This document shows, one piece after another, positions 36,701-51,700 of a DNA stretch of 64,000 nt. The stretch's first letter is position 1. Every line of letters begins with the position of its first letter. The stretch is from Opisthocomus hoazin (lineage: Eukaryota; Chordata; Aves; Opisthocomiformes; Opisthocomidae): NCBI RefSeq assembly GCF_030867145.1, contig NC_134415.1, forward strand, positions 18,950,417-19,014,416, in the 5' to 3' direction. Under the pieces are notes generated by a model. It did not search any database. It saw nothing but the letters and a program-made list of their open reading frames with translations, and had not been told where the DNA came from. Position numbers and translations under genes: made by a program.

Positions 36701-39700
36701 AAAAGGAAAGAAATTTATTACTAAAAATTTACTGTATTACACTGTGCCAGGTTCAGTTTTGCAGCAGATATTGTGCCCAAGAGTATGTCATTTTCAAATG
36801 AACAGCTCCAGTTTTACTGAATGTCTCTCTAACTCCTCAAGTCCCTTAGCATTCGCACCTGCCTAAAAGGATTAAAATAACCTCGAGACTCACTCTATTT
36901 CAAGTAAAGCAATATCATACTTAATGTTAATAATATTCCATACTTTATTATGCCTAAATATTACTAGAGCTAGGAAGGATGTGTGATGTTATTACCTACT
37001 ATGAGGTTTAACAATATCTGGGAACCTCATATCGTAGTTCTGCTTTAGGATTTCCTGAACTTTTTTTTCCATTGATTTGGTGGTTCTTTAAAAACTAAGT
37101 GATTTAGGAGCGTAAATTCAATTTTCTAAAAGGACTCTGTGTCTGTGCCCTGAGACAGCTAGGCATCCAAGCCATATGAACATGGTTTAATAAACCGCTA
37201 CACATCAGCTGAAGCATAGTAACTGTCCATGACTGTGTTCTTAGTCTACAAGAAATGTCAGGTAATGTGACTTAATGTGATCCTTTTTCATTGCTTTCTT
37301 TTCATTGAAATAAACTTCTTTGCTTTGTATTTGCCATCAACAGGATGTCTAATTTTATAAATACTGTGAGTCCACCGAAGTAAGTAATTTTGAAGTTGCA
37401 GTAGTTTATATGTTTGAACTAATTTTTTCCATTGAATTTCAATGAAAATTATTCTTCAAAATTGTTAAGAGGACTTAGATCCAGATCCATTGAAAAAACT
37501 AGACACTACAAGTGTGGCAGGGTTTGACCTCTAGGGATCTCACTTTCAAGGGTATTCCTGGACCCAGAACAATATGCCAGAACTTGCGTTAGAGTGCTCT
37601 CGCAGAACTGGGCACCTGAGGTAGGTGATATTAAAAAAACCGTCAGACCGAGTGAGGTGATGCCCAGAATCAGGAAATGAACATTACTGTGCTTAGAGAC
37701 GGACCTTAAACTCCTACCCTTGGCCTCCGGGGTTACAGCCAGACATTTTTGTCTGTGGGATGCAAATTCTTCTCCTGCAAGTTAAAGAAATTTATAAGGA
37801 AGCCTATATCTATTTTTTCGTCATGATTCAAAGTGCTGCTCCATATAAGAGGTTAACAGTTAGAGTACTAATCTAACAAATGAGTCCTTCAGCTTGGCAG
37901 AACTCAAATCGATGTTTTACATATCCCAGAGCCTGCTCTAATCCCTAGGCTAGAGGGATGGTCTGTATGGGGATAATTTTCATCCTTAATACTGAAGCTC
38001 TGATAATGTTTCTATGACATTGTAAGATATGTTGAATCATAAAAGGATGAAAGAGTGTCATTTTGCTGTGCAGTGGTTTGTAAGCTCAGATTCATAGCAG
38101 TTAGGGTGTGGCACTTGGTCCTAGCCAGTTCTCAGAAGCCAGGACTCTCCTCCTTCACCTCAGTGTTAGATGCTGTTCCACTGATGAGAAAAGACGAGAA
38201 TTTTTGCTAATACTGCTCTAAATTTAATGAAAAGTCATTATGACAGCATGGTGTGGGGGTAATGACCCCTGTCTCTGTGCGTTAAGCCCAAAGGGCTGGA
38301 CGTCTTATGATGCTCGACAAAGCCAGACAAAAACATAGCTGACCTAATTTAGTGTGATGATAGTCCTTCTTCAAGCAAGAGGTTGGTCTAGAGATCTCTA
38401 GAGGTACCTTCTGTAACATTTCTGTGATGTGTAAATAGGCATTCCTGGATCACAGTTTTGGATTTAGATGGACATACAAGGTGTAGAAGTCCTGCCTCTT
38501 TGTCTGGCTCCTAAGCTCTAACGTTACTCAGATTTTTTTGACAACATGTAAGTCCCATTCATTCTGAATCTATCTGATTTTTCCTGGAATTGATTTTAAG
38601 AAGTCTCAAAGCACTGTTTCCTGAGAGCTTCAGCAAAATTCCTGCTTTTTCTGGAGATAAAAGATGGTCTGTCAACTTCGTATGTCTCAGTTCTTTTTTT
38701 AACCTAGTACCTGAAGCTTCACCTGAAGTTCAAGCGGGTAACTTGCTTGTTTTGGGGAGGTCATCTGTTGGGGCTATATGTCTGGGTCAGGCACGAGTCA
38801 GCAGCGAGAGAGATGTACACAGTGTTGCAGCAATGACTCCTTTGCTGCAGGAACCAGAAGGCCAGAGACAACTGTCCCATGGACTGACCAGCTCCATCAA
38901 GCACATAGGGTACAGAAGCTAGAGGGCTGGATGTCACGGTATGAATGCGTGATTTGCCAGTGCAGCATAAAAAAAGTGGAAAATCAGATAGATCAAAATG
39001 GAAAGTGTAAAATTTGAAGGTGTACAACCTCTGCAATGTTAAAAAAACCTCAGCTGCTGTTCTCCAGGCTTTTGAGCCTGGGATGCCGGGGGAACAGATG
39101 TCCTGTGTAAAGGCAGGCAAGATTCAAGTTGCTTAAAATCTGAGTATTTTTGTATTTGGTCACAAAATAAAATTTGGCCTAACTTGTAAATTCATAGATA
39201 AATTGTTCAAGTTAAATTGTTACCAATAGAATGTGAAAACCTTTGAAAAGTCATTAATCAACCATGTTATTCCCAGATTATATTTTACTGTCATGTGACA
39301 CCAAGGAAAATTGGCAGGAATAAAAAAATATTATGACAGATAATGCTGCAAAATATGTAAACATTTCTGTTGTTGCACATAGCATTAGTATAGGGAGTAA
39401 ATTTTGAATCCAGGGCAATAAATGTTAAAACGGCTGATGCTCAATGTCATCAGAGGACACGAAGAGTTATCTGAGAATATCTCCAAGGGAATCTAAAGTG
39501 ACAGGAAAATTTTGAAGCAGCTGGACAGCCAATGAGTCTGAGATTGAATACACTGTGGGGCTTGCTGGAATAGGACAAATGAGATTCAGTAATACGGAAT
39601 GAATGAGATTAAGAAAGATCTGACTGAATTTAAGACGAATGCATTCCTTCTGAGAGCAGAAAAAAAAATCCCAAATTTTTTAGAAGATTTGAATAACTAT

Positions 39701-42700
39701 CCAACATTTGTTGATTAAAGAGGAATACAAGAACAGTTGAACACTAGTGAAATTAAATATTCAGTGAGAGAAGTAACTTGAACAGACAAGGATCTGATAA
39801 ATTTCTTAAATGAAAGCCAGTGTGGGAGTAGACTATATGAGGATGAACAAAACACTGTGCTTGAATTCTAAAGTGGAGCAGACATGGAGTGCTGAGCCCA
39901 ACATGCATTTTAAGACTTTTTGCAGACTTGACAGGAACCCGCTAAAAGCCACAAACATATATAAAGTATGAGTTGCAGTTAGCACCATAGTTTTATGGTA
40001 GAGAGAATATGGACAAGTAGGGTATTCTCTTTCAAGTTTGAGGGATTTTATTAGGTATTCCTTTTTGAATAAAATAACTTCTTGATGAGTCTTTTAAGTT
40101 CCTGTTCCTTTCTCTTTGCACTGTGACTCTGGGATTGCTGATTAGACCCTTCTCTATCTGAAATACAGAGATGGGTCATTCTTTCCTCACTTTGCACAGT
40201 TGCTCTTCATTTTATATGTTCAGATCATATGAGATTTAATATTTCTGCAACCTTCATATGAAAGACATATGCAGAGACAAACATACTCTGGAAACATGAA
40301 TCTACTCAATAGATTAATGAACATAAGTCTGTAAGCCTCTACAATACACAAACTTCTGGATTCAGCTATTTTAAGAATATCAGATTTGGTAATGTGATTA
40401 ACCTGTTCAAAAAGTTACCTTTCTTACACAGAGCTGTTTTTTCTCATGTCAAATCCACTGATGACCCTTTCATCACCCTTTCCCCCACTTCAGCACTGTG
40501 GTCACTGAAATCTTCTTCCAGTGGGAGCAGGATCAAGCCAATGGCTTTCAAACTGACTATGGCAGAAATGCTCACTGTTCAATGCCTTCATTAGCACAGA
40601 CTCGTTTCGACACTTAACAATTCAGCTATTTTTTTCAATTGAAAAAGAGACATGTTTGGCCATGAATCAAGTGGCTTTCATACATGTGTATCATTCTTAA
40701 GCCTCAAAAGGATTACCAGCTTCCCTTCTTGGTTTTAGTTATAAATGAATTTAATACAAAATACAATTTCAGGCTATCACATTCCCTTCCCAAGGCTTAA
40801 TTTTCTCTGGTAACATGACTAAGGTGTGTCAAACAATAACAATTCACATGAATCGTGCGCTAGAAGGTGATAAAAATACTTTGTTCAAATACATATGTAA
40901 ATCTCAAGAAAGTTTATGGAATATACCCGTATCCTTTATATGCTGAAGTAGATAATTTATCACTTCTAACCCTGAAGATTGTATTTATATCCATTCACAC
41001 TCAGGAGTTTGTCTGAATGATTTTACTGCATAGTTACTCTGCCAACAGCAGTCTTAGATTTCTGACATGCAGCCCACTAAATTTTAGACCTTATATCTAT
41101 TGAACACACCTGTGAATTGAATTCCATTTTGGAAATTGGTTTTGTTTACACCACATTATATCAAATATAATTTATGTCAGTTTCTGATTTTGTGACCGGT
41201 TATTCTGCTGGGTGAAGACAGCAATATCATTTCAGAGGAGGAAACTGTTGATTTCTAGGTGTGTAGGAACAAAAAGCCATTTGTGACTCGGGGCTACGTA
41301 ACCGAGAGCAGCAACCATAGCCTGGACTCATCCTACACAATCATAGGAATTGGTAAGGAAAGGTCCTGTGTCAACTGGGGTCAGGGAAATTCTTGGGAAA
41401 GAAATATCCTACTGTTTTATACTCTTAAACCCTTTGAACTTGGAAACTTATACTCCAAAATGTTATTGCCTTAAGTAGGGGGAAAAGTAAATTTTCATGC
41501 ACAGTGGGATGTTAAGCCTGCAGCTCTGCCTCACAAAAAGCAGAAATAGTGTTTCCACTTCCATATATATCATCCTGGAAATGTACCTGTGTAATATATA
41601 TTTAAACAGCCTAACATAAAATAAGATCAACTTTCTGGAACTATAAGGAGGAAAGAGCAGTTAACTTCAAAATATCATTGCAAGAATATTGAAAGACATG
41701 GGAAAACAAAGCTATATTGATCCTGACTCCCTCTACAATTTAAGTTCAAGAAGACGAATGTTCTGGGTCTGTGATATTTATGCAAGGATCATCCAGTCAG
41801 TCTCAGTCAAAGTCTCCATTACTGAGACAAAGAGAAACTGTTCATTATAAAGAATGTGATTTTTCACAAGAGACAATGTGGGGCAGTGTAGGACTCTGAA
41901 GTAAGCTTGGCAACTGGAAACAGCCAGGCACCTTGCCCTGTTCTATTCAAAACGCTAGACAAACTTTTCTGAGACCTGTCCTCCGTAATAAACACAAATG
42001 GTAAAGGCATTTGAAAGAAAAGTTTAAAAGAAAATTATAAAGAAACCAGTTATGCAGTTTTGCTTCTTAGCTAGGGCAGGGGAAGGAGAAATCACCACTC
42101 CTGAAGGCCAGTCCCCCATTGCACTGGAAAATGCATGGGTATGATCATATGTTCTTTTTAATTCTAGCTTAGACTGCAAAAGATAGAACCCTCCTGAGCA
42201 ATGCGTCAGCACACCAACTGGAAACTGTTGCTCCCAAGAACAACAGGGCAGAAAGGTTGTGCAAGAGGTCCTTAGTTCAATTCAGTACAAAGTTGGAGAG
42301 TGACAGTCATGGATTGCTTGAGCTTATTTGGCTGACTTTGTGCTAAGCTAGACCAAAAATGCTCTCACATTCTTTTCCATCAGCTTTTCTGTGGGACAAG
42401 TAACCTTCAGCTTAAAACCAGAAATGAACAGCTCAAATTAGGCCTAAAACCTGTCAGCCATTTGCAAGGTGAATAGTACCTAAGTGTTGAAAGAACACGG
42501 AATAAGAACTGAAGGAAAGGAAAGAAGATTAGAGTTGGTTTTCATTGGTTTGAGACATCTGAAAAATCTTAGCTAGCCTGAGAAGATTATGTTTTTCATT
42601 CTATCTTTGTACTGATTATGGAGCATTTACTATAGATACATGAAAGTTTACAATACAAATTAGGATATATTTCAGAGTTTTAAGAAAATCCAGTGTTCAT

Positions 42701-45700
42701 TATTTAATGGTATGTAGGGTATATTATGTTTGCTGAAAAGCAGGAAACATTTATACAGAGTAGTGTTACAAAATTGTAGGTAAAGCCACTCATTAGAGAA
42801 AGATTAACTATATAACAAAAAGGAGGGAGGGAGAGAGGGAGAACAAGAGTGCCAAAGAGAAGTGAGGAGGGAGAGAGGAAGAGGGAAGGAGAGAGAACAC
42901 CTCCATTTATTGTCAATGACTATGGAAACCTGCACATTCTGGTATGTATTTTCCTGAACTCTGCTTTGCTTGAAGACTATGATAGATCTATTACTGCAAA
43001 TTTCAGCTAGAGTTTTTGAAATCAGGAGTGACTGATGATGAAACAACCAAGATGATTACATTTTTTTACCACAGAGGATGCACCAGTGCTTTACAATATC
43101 AAAAGCAATATCATTGTGGAATAATAAGTTGCATAATTGTAGCACCAGGACATTTTTCAACAGCAAATCTATGTAGGCTAAATATTAAATATTTTTTAAA
43201 ACTTTGGTTTGCAACCCCCTGAATACATTCTAAATGAGATATAGTGTCCTCAGAAAGGAAAATTGACTGGTACCATGCTTGCTTTTCTTAGTTATCTGTC
43301 ATGGGTTTCCTAGTGACAGGTTTGCAGGGTCCCAAGACCAACCAGTCAAAAGAACTAAGTTACAATAAGCTACCTTCAATATGATTACAAAATAACTGAA
43401 TGATAAAAATTCATTTTCTACATAGTCATATTTCTTGTAACCGGAAATGCAGTGTTTGAGTGTGATATTTGAATAAACAGTCTGGTGAATTGCACTTCTA
43501 CTAAAACTGCTTTTTCTTAGAAATAAGTAAGGAAGAGAAAAATTACCAATTTACCTGTTAGTTGATAGAAGCTGTGAGGATTTGACAAACTGGGGATAAA
43601 CAGTCAGAGTATTTGGTGATCTAACCATCTCTGGCTTCTCCTGCTGGGTTTAGATTGAAAAACATAATTATGTAGGATAGTATTTTTTTTAGAGTGCTTA
43701 ATATTGGCCTACAGGTCTCAGCAATAACAAGGTAGGCAATGACTCATTCAGAAAACACAGAGTCTGAATCGCACAGTGTTTTCTTCACTTGGACAAACAC
43801 TTCTGAACAAAGAGAAAAGTGTTTAGGATTGGTTGAAGTATTTTTAAGCTCAAGTTACAGGTTTTTAATATGTAACAGCATGTGTTCGGCTATTTGAGTT
43901 TCTTAGGGAGCTCAGATGTATAGATAGGTCAAGATCCAAGAAATCAATCCCAATTATTTTTTCCAGGTATCTGATCTTCTGCTGATGAATCATGAGAGGT
44001 TGGATCCTGGACCTCTCCTGTTAAGGGCAGAGAAAAATATGCTCCAGTGGATTCAAGAATATTACTTGCAGTGCTTTGAAAAAGTCTAAATATTTAGACA
44101 GGAGGATGACTAAAACATTATCCTCTTTGCCACTACTGTGGTTAGGGTTTTTAACCCGAAAAGTATTTTGCAATGATAACTTCAAGTTAAGATAGTTAGG
44201 TGGCACTTTATGGATAACCAAGTTCCTCATGCTGTGTTCTGTATCTACTTCTGGTTGTTTTATTAAAAATAGAGTTTAAATGTATATTCGTAAGAATTAA
44301 ACAAAATACTGACTAAACAGTTCTTTGCTTATAACAACTTTTCCTTAAGCAGTAAATCTTCTCTTCCAGTTAATAATAAATGATATGGGATGGTGTGCAT
44401 TTAGCACTCTTTTTCCTAAAGCTGATGTTCATTCCATGGCAGTGCTTTTCTGTGAGATGCCTTGTCACTATTTGGAAGACACAGGGGAAAGACAAAAGGG
44501 GAGTGTAAAAAAGCTATTTTGTTGTTTCCATTGAACCCCCTCTAGACCCTCTTGTAGTGTCTCCTGTGTTTGTGAAACTGTGTAGACTTACTGTGTTATG
44601 AAGTTCTAATACACTGTTTAAAATGACATCATTTCAGTTCGTTTTCACACAAGTCATTAAATCAGAGCACTCTGCTTCTGCGGGGTTCTTAAACAGGCAA
44701 TGATGGCAGTGGTGGGCCTCAGCTAAAGAGTGAGGGGACACATGCTTTGTGCTGAGATCTGTTGACCCTCTGGGAGCTTAGGAAAGCTAGAAGGTTACTG
44801 GAGTCTTTTCAAACAACGGAAGCTAAAACTAATTCTGTTTGCTAGGATTTCTTCACATTACAGCTATGACTGTCATCATAAACACGTCATAAACCTGAAG
44901 AAATCATAGTCTTGCTATCAGTAAGCAAGCTTATTTTTTCTAATCTCCTCTATTTGTTCTGTGCTCCTTCGGAGTCTTCAGCATTTTGGAAGCATTCTTA
45001 GTTTTCAGTCAAGATGACAGGGCAAATATTGAAACGTAAAATCGAGCAGAAAGCAAGGATTTTACTTAGTTTGTGTTAGCTTCATACAAGCATAATTCCC
45101 GTTAGCTTTGTCTGATTTAGATTGGCATAAGCACAGGTGAATCAGGCCCAAAATCCCATCCTTTATACTCCTTTCTAGCTAGCCAATTAACTACGTCTTG
45201 AACAAATGATTGAAGATGTCACATTTACATGAAAATGGAAGAAATACAAAGTGATTTCATACCTTTAGACTTATTGTCTCTTCAGACCACCAGACTTCAA
45301 AGTCTTTTTGCAGCTTCATCATGGCTTTTTCCATAAGAAGCTGCAGGTGCTCAATCTCTACTTTTAGCCCTTTCAAGCGATTGAACATTGTTTTATAACT
45401 AATATGAGAAGAAGAAAGTGTATTACGGACCTTCCAACACATATCCAAACAAAGTTTCATCCTACCCGGAATAGTTACAGATCTAAACTGTAAAGGCATA
45501 TATAATCATCATAGATACAGGAGACATAAAATGGTGGTAGGGAGAGACATCTCACAGTTTAGAATAGCTTCACTGGACTGTAAGTACAAGAAATTTATCC
45601 CACATAGCTTTTATTTCACTAAACAAATTAGTGAAATTCAAGTGGGATCAATATTGATTAACAATTAAAATATAGGTTCAATCAAATATGTCAATTATTT

Positions 45701-48700
45701 CTTTTGACCTCTCAGCATGTTACCATTAACAAACAACTGGTCGCCAGAGCCTGGATTCAGACAGGAGCTGAGCACTGATTCCCCTTTCAGATGGAAGCTT
45801 CATTAACGAGGCCTCTTGGCAAAAATATAGTTGGAGATTTACCAGCAGTATGAAACAGCCAGAAGTTTCTTCACAGACTGCACATAACATTAATGCTGGG
45901 AAATTACTTAGAACTGATATCCTTGCATCTATTTTCTTTTATCCTGTTGGCTACAGCAACATTAGAGCAAGGATTGGTTAACCAATGCATATTCTGCATA
46001 TTGTTTAACTTAGTCAATTCTGCGTAGCCTAAAGGTTTTCCTGAGGTCAAGGAAGGCAGGACATTTCTGAATCAACCAAAAAGGTTCACAATACATTTGG
46101 ATTCAAACAACAAGTTTCTACCACTAATCCCCAGGGAGGACATTAAGCTATTTTAATTTATTTTTAGCCATTAGCCCCAGCATAAATTTTCCCCACTCAT
46201 GTACTGTGGCATCTTACAGACAAACCAACAGCATATACACAAATTTAAAAACTATTAGTGAACCACAAAGCTGACATTTATAAAATGTCAGAGAAAACCC
46301 TGAGGGCAACTGTGTGTGCAGAGCTGTAATTGGAACATACTATCAGTATAATTTATCTTCTAAAGAATGGCAGAAGTTTATGCAGAAATAATACCTTTTT
46401 TTTTCTTCTTCAATTTGCATTCGAAGGTTTTCCTCCACTGGATCAAGTGTATTGAGCTCTTCAGAAGGACTGGAAACAGCTATAGGAGAAATGACCAGAT
46501 GTAAGTAATGACCATGTGATATTAAAAGAAGCAATTTTTAATTAGAATAAAAAAACTATTTTTTAAGAGTTAGGTAAAGACATGGGGGTCATTGACTGTT
46601 TCTTCTAGAAACGCTTCTTCAAATTCCTTATTTAGGCCTTACTTAATGTAAGAGACACTCAATAACTAGCGATTTGAATTGAATAGTTTTTAATGTTTTT
46701 TTTTTGGTAAAGACTGGAATATTCATTTTAGATATGAATAAAAGTGAGTTTTGCCAGTCCATATGAAAAGTTCATTTTTGGCATAAAACCCCACCAAATG
46801 CATTCAACCTCATAGTTTTCGCTACAGCGACAAGACCAGAACTGCAAAGTTGTTGTGAGAAGATACAGCAGTAGCTGTGCTGGTGCCTGGAAACAGAGTA
46901 ACAGAAAGAAGAGTAAAAGAGAAATCCTGAAGAAGAAATTACCTTTAGTAAGCAATAAATTCAGAAAATTAGTATAAATAAGGAAAATGTCCTGAAACTA
47001 TATGAGCAATTTTTCAAGGTAAAGGAGAAGTGAGGAAATACCTCAAGAGTAGCCTAAGTTAACCTAAGAAAGCAGCTTAGAATTTCCCCATCCAATAACA
47101 GAGCTAGTTAGCATGCAATACACAAGATGCTTATTCTGAGAGATAGCAAAACAGTCTTTCCATCATGGATTACATGTTCAGCAGTGAAAGGAAATGTAAC
47201 GTTGCTTACTAGTATAACAATTTCTGTCTCTAAGATGGATGAGAGTAGCTTAAGGTTCCCAAGGAAACATGTTTAACCCTTTTAACTGAAGAAAAATGAA
47301 AGAAATAGAAGACTTGCTGTACAATACATGCAAGTTCCATTCTGCCTATTATTTCTGCCAAGAAAATAAATTCTACTTCAACCTATCACGAGGCCTGAGG
47401 AGTGCACCCTCTCTTCAAGGAGAAGAATTCTGTCTGGAACACGAGGGCAGTAATGACCCCACTCCACCTGCCAGCATGCCAGCTGAAACCATTTATCTTT
47501 TGTTGTAGCAGCCTGTAGCTTAATACATAAGAAGCTGAAAAGCATTTTATTTCATTTAGAGTACTTAGGTCAAGCATGTTAATGCAGATGGCCAAGGTGG
47601 ACAAGGCCCATGCATTATTCCCATTTCATGCATCGAAAGGCTTTGTTAGATGTGTAGATTACAAAACAAGGACAAGATGAAGACATTTGTGGTGGGGAGG
47701 GTACCCTCGAAAGATTGAAAAATAAACTGCTTGGACTGTAAAGTGAACGTGCAAGCCAGGAGGTGCACACCATCATGGCAGAGGAGATGTTAAAACAGTG
47801 GCATTATATACCAAGTTATACCTGAACACAATGAAGGCCGTCATAATCATACCAGAACCTTTAAAGAAACTGTTAAACCTTTCAATGACTACAGAAGATC
47901 AGGATTTTCTGATTTGTCAAATTTCATCCTCAGGAGAAGACATAATGTGGGAAAGTGCAGAGCTACGCAGAGAACTTGTGGGGAGACGCTCACTGCAGAG
48001 CTCCTGAGGCTTCACACGTGTTCTGACCTTCACGAATACACAGCATCCAGGCTTGAGAGAAACATTCTCTTGTGGAACAAGCAATTTAGGGAGTTACTGC
48101 CTCCCAAGTGAGCTATACTCACAGACCATGTCAGCATCCTTCATATTTTTCCGTGCAAAGTCGGCCAGACTTAGCTTGAGCCATCTTCAGCAGTGGTTAA
48201 AGGAGACTCTCCTGAACACACTGAAGTGCATTTGGCCTATTTGCACAATCTGTTACGGTGTCTGAGTTCAGGAGGTAGCAGGTCTAGCCCCTTATGATGA
48301 AGGGAAATAATAAAGAGTGGAAGACAGTAACATTTGAAAGTGTTAATGCTATTTCTGAAGTGAGGACTTCATGAAAACATCACCAAATTCTGCTAGTCAT
48401 TACAGAGTGATGGAAGGCTGTAATATTGCAACTTTCCTTCCCTGATTTATTTGGACTTCTCGTACTCAGAAAAATATTTTTGCACTAGCTCTGAAAGGGC
48501 AGCCAAACTTACGCAGAATTTTGTCACTCATACATAAAAACACCAAGAAAAATGTTTTGCTGCTGCTGCTGGCATGCTGTAGAAGGGATTATTTGGTTGC
48601 AAGCTACTTTCAGAAATAATAATAAAGCCTTTTATATGAGACAAGTACCTCTATCACACAAAGGCCCCGGCATCCTCAACCCTGAATACAGCTATACCTA

Positions 48701-51700
48701 TCATCTCTAGCAATAAGCTCACGATGCAAGCAAGAAACATAGCTGTGAGCAAAGTGAGCAGCATAAAGTTTTGTATGTACAGGATGGAAAAAGACGAGTA
48801 CGCTGCAAGCTAGTGGGGCCCCAGTAGCAAAAATAGCATTGGATATTTTGTCAAGTAGATGGCTAAAACTTAGACATCCGTCACTGTGTTCCAGTCACAA
48901 AAGCAGAAGAGATCTGATCACAGTGTCAGGTGAAGTCCAGTGGTAAGTCAAGTCCAGGACACATCTACTGGGGCACTGCTTTGTAAGTTCTCTGGTGTCT
49001 TTTCCCATGCTGTTGCAGTCTCCATTTCAGCTTTTTGTCATGCCTACACCTGGCAACAGTGTGCTTGTGAACTGAATAGCATTCTGCTCTGAAGACTAGA
49101 CTTTTGAAATCTGCCTACTGTAATATATACAGATGAACACATGGGTCTCTCCTGATGTTCCAAGCAAAAGATATCCATGGTCTGGTGGGATGTATTTCAA
49201 CCCTTTTGTTCGCTGCTGCTTCTGCCTTCTCCTCATTCCCCGCTACTTCTATTCTCCCCTCTCCCTTTCACCCCTCCCAAATCCCTGCAGTGACCTCTTT
49301 CTGCCCCTGGGCTCCTGCTGCTGCAGTCTCACACCCCGCTCCTCCCACCAGCCCAGGCACTTTCAGCTGCAGCTGAATCTAGAAAGCTAAGGCGGAGGTT
49401 ACTGGCTCATTGTATCTCATGTCTAATGTTAGCATTTTTCAGTGCGCAGGCTCAGTTATTTTAAAATAACATGAGAGGGACAGCTGAGTGAATAAACTAT
49501 AAAACACAGAAAGCATAATGTTTACTCACAAATTTAAGATAGAGACCTAAGAAGAAATACTTTCTTTTTGCTACAGTTTTTTAATCCTCTGAAGAGTTTC
49601 CTTTTTATTGTATATATCTGCCTGACCATGCAGAAGCAGAAAATGTTTATTAAAACATCGAATCATTTTATCTATGTATTAACTGCGTATATACGAAGTA
49701 CATGTAAATTACGAAAAACTGAAAATTCACAAGACCAACTTTTACCCATATACATTAAAACATTTGCAATACATTAAAAAGTGCAGAGGTGCTACTGCTG
49801 AAATATTAACTATCAGATATTATTTCTGCAACTGCACAGAAGAACACAAAGTGTCATCTGCTTTGTTCACTCAGGGCTGACTTTTAATTCATTGACAGTT
49901 TGTCACATGAAACTCGATTGCACAGTCTCGCTCTGTGCTTTTAGTGCATCAGCTGAGATGAGCCATTCGGCTCATGTGCAATATCATGCACTTTTAGTGC
50001 CCCAGTGATTTCTCCTGGGAAACAAATGCAGCTGGTGCGATTTGATCCTGGATAATGCAGACCCAGGTTTTGGGTGCAGAGGAGGTAAGACACGCATGCT
50101 TAGGAAAACCTTGCCTCTGTATATACTAGGGGATTCTGCTGGCATGCCTCCATCTAATTCTATACAAGAGTTATTTTAGCAAAAGTCAGCGATGTACGCA
50201 TAAGGGGTATTAGTTCCTCTACACTAGCGTAACTGCACATACAGCAGAGTGGCAAAACATACGAATCCTAAGCTGTGAAGTCTTGTTCAGAGTACTGAGT
50301 CACACGATGTAAAGAAGAGATTTTGACAGATCGGTTAGTGAAACAACTAGCAACTTTTATGTTTATCGTCAGTCTGACTTTTTGTTTCACATTCAGATAC
50401 AACCCATTTGGTGAAGTGAGGGACAGGGTGCAATTGATACCAGCTGCCTGCTTAGAGAGGAAGGTGAGCTCTGCGTGAGTAGACACTCTGTTCATATCAT
50501 AAAGCTTTGCGGGTTTTGGTTTTTTTTCATAAAGAAGATTGTAAGAGGCATTTCAAGATGTAATGATGTCATTCTAATGAAAGGGCCAATTTTGGAGCAC
50601 AGGAAGTAGTAAATTTTACAACACATTCCACATCATCAAATCACACAGTACCGGAAAGAAATGATAGCACCTGCTAACTGGATCACTATTTCAAAGCAAC
50701 ATGGCAAGCATGGATGAAAAACGCTATTTCTAGCATGAGATACCAAGTGTTACCACCATGGTTTACTGCAAGCTGGCAACAACTTGAAATACTCTGGCAG
50801 ATTCTTGTCTACAGTCAGAAAATTTTGCAAGAAACTCTCTGTGACCCTGAACTTTATCCTCTCTGGGGTGCTCATATATTTCTCGACCTGAGTGTATCCT
50901 AGAAGTCAAACTCCTAGGGATTTATTGTCTTGTGCCTCAAATAACATTGTGCCCTGCCCTCCAGCTGTACTTCTGCAGTCAAAGATTTTAATTTTTTCAC
51001 CGGATAGTCTTGTGTTTATCCACTTAAATTTATAGTCACTTGAAGTAACCAAATTTAGAATTGACTTCAGTATCCAGCTAATATTTTTACTGCTTTATTT
51101 ATCAGCTTTGCAGCTTTTGGCAAAGTCAGGCTTTAGTGCTTTCAAACTGGAGCACACGGCGTCATTTGTGCTTTTTAAAAAGAACCGCCCATCCACTGTT
51201 ATTCAGGAACAGCTTACAAGTAATTGTTCCCTTCTTTCTTATTCCTCTCCTGGGCCATGTCAACCTATGTTTGTCACCCGGCACCACGTGTGTACCTTAT
51301 ACAGAAGCAAAGATGGGTATGCACAATGAAACTAATGTGAAGACGAAAATATCCTAATGTCTGGAAGAGTTTATACTGTGGGTTTTAGAGCAATTTACTC
51401 CTTATCCTTATGTAATAGATTTTTTGAAATTTCAGCCAGTTGGTCATGAGCATACATTAAAACAAACTGTCCTATTTTCAGCCCTTACAAGTTTGTGTAA
51501 GTGTGGGGGATTAAGTGCATGTGTATTTTGCTGATTTTTATTTTTATTTTAATCACTGAATTTAGTAAAAGAGTCCATCGGTATGGTGGTTTTCTTTGTA
51601 TCATTGTATTGTTTATTGTTTTACTGGCTTAATATTAGCACAAACTGACTGACTTCCAATGCACACCTGCAAAGTGGAGCTATTTTTTCCAGTCTTAGTG

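Noticed and set aside
39430-39980. Region with phrases loosely like old CR1 (AATAGGACAAATGAGATTCA)
   Set aside because: I could not align it with any CR1 block in consistent order; left unannotated.
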